Below are positions 60,242 through 64,000 of a DNA stretch of 64,000 nt, one piece after another. The notes beneath the pieces were generated by a model, which was given only the letters and a program-made list of their open reading frames with translations, did no database searches and was not told where the DNA came from. Both the position numbers and the translations under genes were made by a program. Every line of letters begins with the position of its first letter. Within the stretch, counting starts at the first letter, position 1. This DNA is from an uncultured Shimia sp. (lineage in GTDB: Bacteria; Pseudomonadota; Alphaproteobacteria; Rhodobacterales; Rhodobacteraceae), in contig NZ_CANMJE010000003.1 in the NCBI RefSeq assembly GCF_947498095.1, forward strand, positions 434,001-498,000, given 5' to 3'.

Positions 60242-61504
60242 ATGGCGAGCAATTCCGGCGACAGCAAAAACACCCTCTATTGCAGCTTTTGCGGCAAGAG
60301 CCAGCACGAAGTGCGCAAACTGATCGCCGGTCCGACGGTGTTCATTTGTGACGAATGCGTCGAGCTTTGCATGGACATCATCCGTGAAGAAACCAAAGCC
60401 AGTGGGCTGAAAGCTTCCGAAGGTGTGCCGACTCCATTGGAAATCTGCAATGTATTGGATGATTACGTCATCGGTCAGGCCGTGGCGAAACGCGTTCTCT
60501 CGGTGGCGGTACACAACCACTACAAACGCCTGAACCACGCGCAGAAATCCGGCGATATCGAGCTGGCCAAGTCTAACATCCTGCTGATCGGCCCGACCGG
60601 TTGCGGTAAAACGCTGTTGGCTCAAACTCTCGCACGTATTCTCGACGTGCCCTTCACCATGGCTGACGCCACCACGCTGACCGAAGCGGGTTACGTGGGT
60701 GAAGACGTGGAAAACATCATCCTGAAGCTGCTGCAGGCTTCGGAATACAACGTCGAACGTGCGCAGCGCGGCATCGTGTATATTGACGAAGTCGACAAGA
60801 TCACCCGCAAGTCGGAAAACCCCTCGATCACCCGCGACGTGTCGGGTGAGGGGGTGCAGCAGGCTCTGCTGAAGCTGATGGAAGGCACCGTGGCCTCGGT
60901 TCCACCCCAAGGTGGCCGCAAGCATCCGCAGCAGGAATTCCTGCAGGTGGACACCACCAACATCCTGTTCATCTGCGGCGGCGCCTTTGCCGGCCTCGAC
61001 CGGATCATTGCACAGCGCGGCAAGGGCTCGGCAATGGGCTTTGGCGCCGACGTGCGCGACAATGACGAACGCGGTGTGGGCGAGATCTTCCAAGAGCTCG
61101 AACCCGAGGATCTATTGAAGTTTGGCCTGATCCCGGAATTCGTCGGACGTTTGCCGGTTCTGGCCACGCTTGAAGACCTGGACGAAGATGCGCTGGTCAC
61201 CATTCTGACCGAACCCAAAAACGCTCTAATCAAACAGTACCAACGCCTGTTTGAACTGGAAGATACGCAGCTCTCATTTACCGATGACGCGCTCAGCGCC
61301 ATCGCCAAACGTGCCATCCAGCGCAAAACCGGTGCCCGTGGTCTGCGTTCGATCCTTGAAGACATTCTTCTTGATACAATGTTCGATTTGCCTGGCATGG
61401 ACAGCGTCACCGAAGTGGTGGTGAACGAAGAGGCCGTGACCTCGGATGCCAACCCGCTGATGATCCACGCGGAGGCTGAGAAAGAGCCGGCCAACGCGGG
61501 CTAA
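60242..61504 (+). CDS. clpX: ClpX, Clp protease ATP-binding subunit
   Basis: A 420-residue AAA+ unfoldase with an N-terminal zinc-binding domain ([15 protein letters not shown] and [10 protein letters not shown]), Walker [14 protein letters not shown], Walker [11 protein letters not shown], the pore region after [10 protein letters not shown] and the sensor arginine region [15 protein letters not shown] is 10 bases before ATG 60242. A clear terminator follows. Confidence 0.97.
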   Translation: MASNSGDSKNTLYCSFCGKSQHEVRKLIAGPTVFICDECVELCMDIIREETKASGLKASEGVPTPLEICNVLDDYVIGQAVAKRVLSVAVHNHYKRLNHAQKSGDIELAKSNILLIGPTGCGKTLLAQTLARILDVPFTMADATTLTEAGYVGEDVENIILKLLQASEYNVERAQRGIVYIDEVDKITRKSENPSITRDVSGEGVQQALLKLMEGTVASVPPQGGRKHPQQEFLQVDTTNILFICGGAFAGLDRIIAQRGKGSAMGFGADVRDNDERGVGEIFQELEPEDLLKFGLIPEFVGRLPVLATLEDLDEDALVTILTEPKNALIKQYQRLFELEDTQLSFTDDALSAIAKRAIQRKTGARGLRSILEDILLDTMFDLPGMDSVTEVVVNEEAVTSDANPLMIHAEAEKEPANAG

Positions 61505-61527
61505 GCGGAAATTCACACAAAGTTATC

Positions 61528-61554
61528 GGGGCGGGCAATTTGTCCGCCCCTTTT
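61528..61554 (+). terminator. intrinsic terminator of clpX
   Basis: GGGGCGG (61528-61534) pairs with CCGCCCC (61544-61550) across GCAATTTGT, followed by TTTTCGTT. Confidence 0.85.
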
Positions 61555-61622
61555 CGTTGCGCGCGATACTGGACCTTTGGCTGGGAATGAGTCATACGGG
61601 AAGGGAATTTGCGGAGGCATCC

Positions 61623-62009
61623 ATGGGCATTCTGAGCACGATCAACAGCGTTTTCTCTTGGTGGAACGGCGCCACGCTGAACACCCGTCTTTTCACCAGC
61701 CGCAAGGGCGTGAAAGTGGGCGAAGACGATCAGGGCAATGTTTTTTATCGAACCAAAGACGACAGCAAACGCTGGGTGATCTTTAACGGTTACGTGGAAG
61801 CAAGCCGCGTCAGCCCCGATTGGCATGGCTGGCTGCACCGCACGTATGATGATGCGCCCTCGGAGAAACCGCTGGCGCATAAGGACTGGGAAAAGCCACA
61901 TCAGGAAAACCTGTCTGGCTCGGAGGGCGCCTATGCGCCTGCAGGCTCGATTCGCAAAGCAGCGGCCCCTGTCGCGCGCAGCGATTACGAAGCCTGGGTT
62001 CCTGAATAA
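61623..62009 (+). CDS. NDUFA12-like accessory protein of respiratory complex I
   Basis: A 128-residue protein of the NDUFA12/B17.2 family, an alphaproteobacterial accessory subunit of NADH:ubiquinone oxidoreductase also found in mitochondria. Recognisable blocks are [37 protein letters not shown] and the C-terminal YEAWVPE. ATG 61623 has GGAGG 5 bases upstream; the frame from 61557 is not supported. It lies apart from other nuo genes, as is usual. Confidence 0.92.
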   Translation: MGILSTINSVFSWWNGATLNTRLFTSRKGVKVGEDDQGNVFYRTKDDSKRWVIFNGYVEASRVSPDWHGWLHRTYDDAPSEKPLAHKDWEKPHQENLSGSEGAYAPAGSIRKAAAPVARSDYEAWVPE

Positions 62010-62024
62010 GGCCGGGTTGGACAT

Positions 62025-62474
62025 TTGTCCGCCGTTCGCACGGAAATCGCAGTCGGAGCTGCCGTTGTCGCAGTGGCCGTTGGCTTTTTGTTTTATGCCA
62101 GCAAAGTCGCCGACTTTGGCGGTGCATCTGAAGGCTATTCGCTAACCGCCTCCTTTCGCTCAATCGAAGGGGTATCTGTTGGTACTGATGTGCGGCTGGC
62201 CGGTGTCAAAATCGGGTCCGTAACGGATGTTGCCTTGAACCCGCAAACCTTTCGTGCCGACACAAGCATGAGCATTAACGACGGCATCGAACTGCCGGAT
62301 GACAGCGCCATCGTGATTTCGTCCGAAGGACTTTTGGGTGGCAACTTTGTAGAAGTCTTGCCCGGCGGTTCGCCGTTCAACTTTGAACCGGGTGCCGAGA
62401 TCGAAGACACGCAAAGTTCCGTCAGCCTTGTCGGTCTGTTGATGAAGTTCGTCACGGGCGGAGACGACGAATGA
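62025..62474 (+). CDS. mlaD: MlaD-family lipid-transport substrate-binding protein
   Basis: A 149-residue protein with one N-terminal helix (EIAVGAAVVAVAVGFLFYAS) and an MCE domain (YSLTASFRSIEGVSVGTDVRLAGVKIGSVTDV, SEGLLGGNFVEVLPGG), the periplasmic part of the MlaFEDB system that moves phospholipids between the membranes. The start is TTG at 62025 without a strong ribosome site, so it is less certain. The partners mlaE and mlaF are not here. Stop overlaps the next start (ATGA). Confidence 0.9.
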   Translation: MSAVRTEIAVGAAVVAVAVGFLFYASKVADFGGASEGYSLTASFRSIEGVSVGTDVRLAGVKIGSVTDVALNPQTFRADTSMSINDGIELPDDSAIVISSEGLLGGNFVEVLPGGSPFNFEPGAEIEDTQSSVSLVGLLMKFVTGGDDE

Positions 62475-62971
62475 TACGCGCTGCTTTGGCTTTCATGCTC
62501 ATGGCGAGTGTTGCACAGGCGCAAGAAATCACCGTTGAAACCTTGGACTCGGAAGCTGGGCCGCAGATCGTCATCGTTCCGCAACAGCCGGAAGTGTTTT
62601 CGTTGCAGCGTGATCTTGGAACGGCAACTTCTGAAATTGCCAGTGTTGCTGTCAAAGGCGAGGGCGCGCTGCTGCGAGGCCTTGATAAGCTAAATGGCGA
62701 TGTTGTCGATCTTGAGTTGGACAACGGCTATAGCGTGGCTTTTGGTGATCTGCGTGTCGACATGGCCGAGTGCCGCCATCCCGAAGACAATGCGACCGGT
62801 GAAGCTTTTGCGTTTCTGACGATCTATGATGGGACAGAGACAGTTGATCCGCTGTTTCAGGGCTGGATGGTGGCCTCATCCCCAGCGCTGAACGCGCTGG
62901 ATCACGCGCGCTTTGACATCTGGGTGTTGCGCTGTAAAACCTCAGCGCCCGAGGAAACCGTCAGCGAGTGA
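62471..62971 (+). CDS. DUF2155 family exported protein
   Basis: A 166-residue protein with signal peptide (1-18, ending AQAQ) and a DUF2155 domain (about 48-155): VAVKGEGALLRGLDKLNGDVVDLELDNG, the conserved CRHP and DIWVLRC cysteines (likely a disulfide), and GWMVASSPALNALDH. Function unknown. Its start overlaps the mlaD stop; its last 70 bases are antisense to the 3' end of aat, so 23 codons are read on both strands. Confidence 0.88.
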   Translation: MIRAALAFMLMASVAQAQEITVETLDSEAGPQIVIVPQQPEVFSLQRDLGTATSEIASVAVKGEGALLRGLDKLNGDVVDLELDNGYSVAFGDLRVDMAECRHPEDNATGEAFAFLTIYDGTETVDPLFQGWMVASSPALNALDHARFDIWVLRCKTSAPEETVSE

Positions 62972-63573
62972 CCGAACCGCGCGGTGCCCTTGGTGGCTTC
63001 TATCAAAAGCTGATGATAGGCCTCTCGCGGGATTTCAACCGCGCCTAGGGATGCCAAATGTGGTGTGATGAACTGTGTATCGAACAGGGTAAACCCTGTA
63101 GCATTGAGATGCGCGATCAACCAGGACAGTGCGATTTTTGAAGCATTGGTCGCACGTGAGAACATGCTTTCACCAAAAAACGCGCTGCCCAAGGTAACGC
63201 CGTACACTCCGCCAATCAGAACCTCATCGCGCCATACCTCAATAGACTGGGCTCGGGATTGTGCGTGTAATGTACTGTAAAGGTTGCGTATTTCCGCGTT
63301 GATCCATGTGTCTGCACGGTCGGCACAGCCGTCAACAACGCCTTCAAAGTCTTGATTGATCGTGACGGTGTAGTCATCGCGGCGCAACGCCCGCGCAAGC
63401 GATCGCGAAATGTGAAATCCATCCAATGGGAACACCCCGCGACGGTGCGGATCGACCCAGAATATCTCTGGGTCGTCGCGATGTTCAGACATGGGAAAAA
63501 TTCCCATCTCGTAGGCACGCATCAGCAGGTCGGGTGTGATTTCGTCCTGCCAACCTTGCGTGCCGTGGGGCAT
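62902..63573 (-). CDS. aat: leucyl/phenylalanyl-tRNA--protein transferase
   Basis: Adds Leu or Phe to N-terminal Arg/Lys of proteins, creating N-degrons for ClpS/ClpAP. The 223-residue protein has LLMRAYEMGIFPMSEHRDDPEIFWVDPHRRGVFPLD and IGGVYGVTLGSAFFGESMFSR, the family signatures. Its start overlaps the accC stop (ATGA), so it is coupled to accC. The 3' end overlaps DUF2155 by 70 bases. Confidence 0.95.
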   Translation of the reverse strand: MPHGTQGWQDEITPDLLMRAYEMGIFPMSEHRDDPEIFWVDPHRRGVFPLDGFHISRSLARALRRDDYTVTINQDFEGVVDGCADRADTWINAEIRNLYSTLHAQSRAQSIEVWRDEVLIGGVYGVTLGSAFFGESMFSRATNASKIALSWLIAHLNATGFTLFDTQFITPHLASLGAVEIPREAYHQLLIEATKGTARFGHSLTVSSGAEVLQRNTQMSKRA

Positions 63574-64000
63574 CAGCCCTCGGCCAGGTTGTCGTCCAGC
63601 CAGCGTTCAAGCCAGTGGATGTTATAGTCGCCCGAGTGGATGTCCTCTTCGGCCAAAAGCGCATGGAACAGTGGGATCGTGGTGTCGATTCCATCCACGA
63701 TCAATTCGCCCAAGGCCCGATTCAGTCGTGCCAATGCTTCGGGGCGGTCGCGCCCATGCACGATCAACTTGCCGATCAACGAGTCGTAAAAGGGCGGGAT
63801 CGAATAGCCATCATAAAGCGCCGAATCCATCCGCACACCCAGCCCACCGGGGGCATGGTATTGTGAAATCTTGCCGGGGCACGGTGCAAAGTTGGGCAAC
63901 CGTTCAGCATTGATGCGCACTTCGATGGCGTGGCCGTTGATCTCAAGATCATCCTGGCCAAACGACATGTCCATGCCCGAGGCAACGCGGATTTGCTCGC
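63573..64000 (-). CDS. accC: AccC, biotin carboxylase (C-terminal part, cut by window end)
   Basis: The frame is open to base 64000; about the last 142 residues are visible. The start of the visible part reads EQIRVASGMDM, then INGHAIEVRINAERLPNFAPCPGKISQYHAPGG, YDSLIGKLIVHGRDRPEALARLNRAL, all diagnostic of the biotin carboxylase subunit of acetyl-CoA carboxylase, C-terminal to the ATP-grasp core. accB would be expected upstream (right of the window). Confidence 0.95.
   Translation of the reverse strand, partial: EQIRVASGMDMSFGQDDLEINGHAIEVRINAERLPNFAPCPGKISQYHAPGGLGVRMDSALYDGYSIPPFYDSLIGKLIVHGRDRPEALARLNRALGELIVDGIDTTIPLFHALLAEEDIHSGDYNIHWLERWLDDNLAEG

Noticed and set aside
59990-61093. 367-codon minus-strand open frame opposite clpP/clpX
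   Set aside because: Shadow of clpX; no motif, no ribosome site, and clpX is certain.
1-64000. tRNA genes, CRISPR arrays, insertion sequences or prophage
   Set aside because: Intergenic gaps were scanned by eye; none shows a cloverleaf, direct-repeat array, transposase or att-like duplication. A covariance-model scan would be decisive for RNAs.

Overview
The window is chromosomal DNA of an alphaproteobacterium, most likely of the Rhodobacterales (Roseobacter group). The evidence is the gene content and order: an aerobic cob cluster, a fused PhaAB antiporter subunit, the soxSRT/VW/XYZABCDEF locus, a short ProS without editing insert, and clpP-clpX. GC content looks high. I see no tRNA, rRNA, CRISPR array, insertion sequence or prophage. 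Both ends are cut inside genes (ccmF at the left, accC at the right).

Layout. (1) 1-2937, plus strand: end of the cytochrome c maturation operon ccmF-ccmH-ccmI. (2) 2934-21425: cobalamin (B12) biosynthesis. On the minus strand a cobalamin riboswitch (about 16974-17158) precedes DUF1636-cobW-cobN-cobG-cobH-cobI-cobJ. A second minus-strand run, cobL-cobE-cobM-cobB-cobA-cobF, begins head-to-head with cobK. On the plus strand are an NnrS-family gene, cobO, two tandem Lin0512-family paralogues and cobQ. All corrin-ring steps up to cobyrinate diamide are here except cobS/cobT/cobR; the late genes lie elsewhere. (3) 21498-27408, minus: phaAB-C-D-E-F-G multisubunit cation/proton antiporter. (4) 27725-37250: mixed housekeeping (VOC protein, GNAT, DnaJ-domain protein, nuclease-fold protein, ppx, ppk, hda, AI-2E-type permease, cupin). 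(5) 37256-45760: SLC13 transporter, proS, lolC-lolD, DMT-type permease, thioesterase, three tandem small c-type cytochromes, a divergent Tag-like glycosylase. (6) 45778-57840: sulfur oxidation, with soxS-soxR-soxT on the minus strand diverging from soxVW, soxXYZA, soxB and soxCDEF on the plus strand. (7) 58000-64000: LytTR regulator, SMR transporter, clpP, clpX, NDUFA12-like protein, MlaD-like protein, DUF2155 protein, aat and partial accC.

How it works together. The Sox proteins form the periplasmic thiosulfate-oxidising system: SoxXA couples thiosulfate to the SoxY cysteine on SoxYZ, SoxB hydrolyses sulfate off, SoxCD oxidises the remaining sulfane sulfur, and SoxV/SoxW/SoxS keep thiols reduced. 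Three near-identical palindromes of the form AATTCAT-N4-ATGAATT lie just upstream of soxX, soxB and soxC, and strong intrinsic terminators follow soxW, soxA and soxF. This suggests at least four separately started plus-strand transcripts under one ArsR-type, two-cysteine repressor (SoxR). The B12 cluster is likely controlled by the riboswitch with a terminator-type expression platform. Its genes are tightly packed with ATGA/GTGA stop-start overlaps.

The least explained items are the paired Lin0512 paralogues between cobO and cobQ, the cobL/cobK start codons that share one CATG with each ribosome binding site inside the other gene, the orphan trio of c-type cytochromes, and a Tag-like glycosylase lacking the usual key residues.
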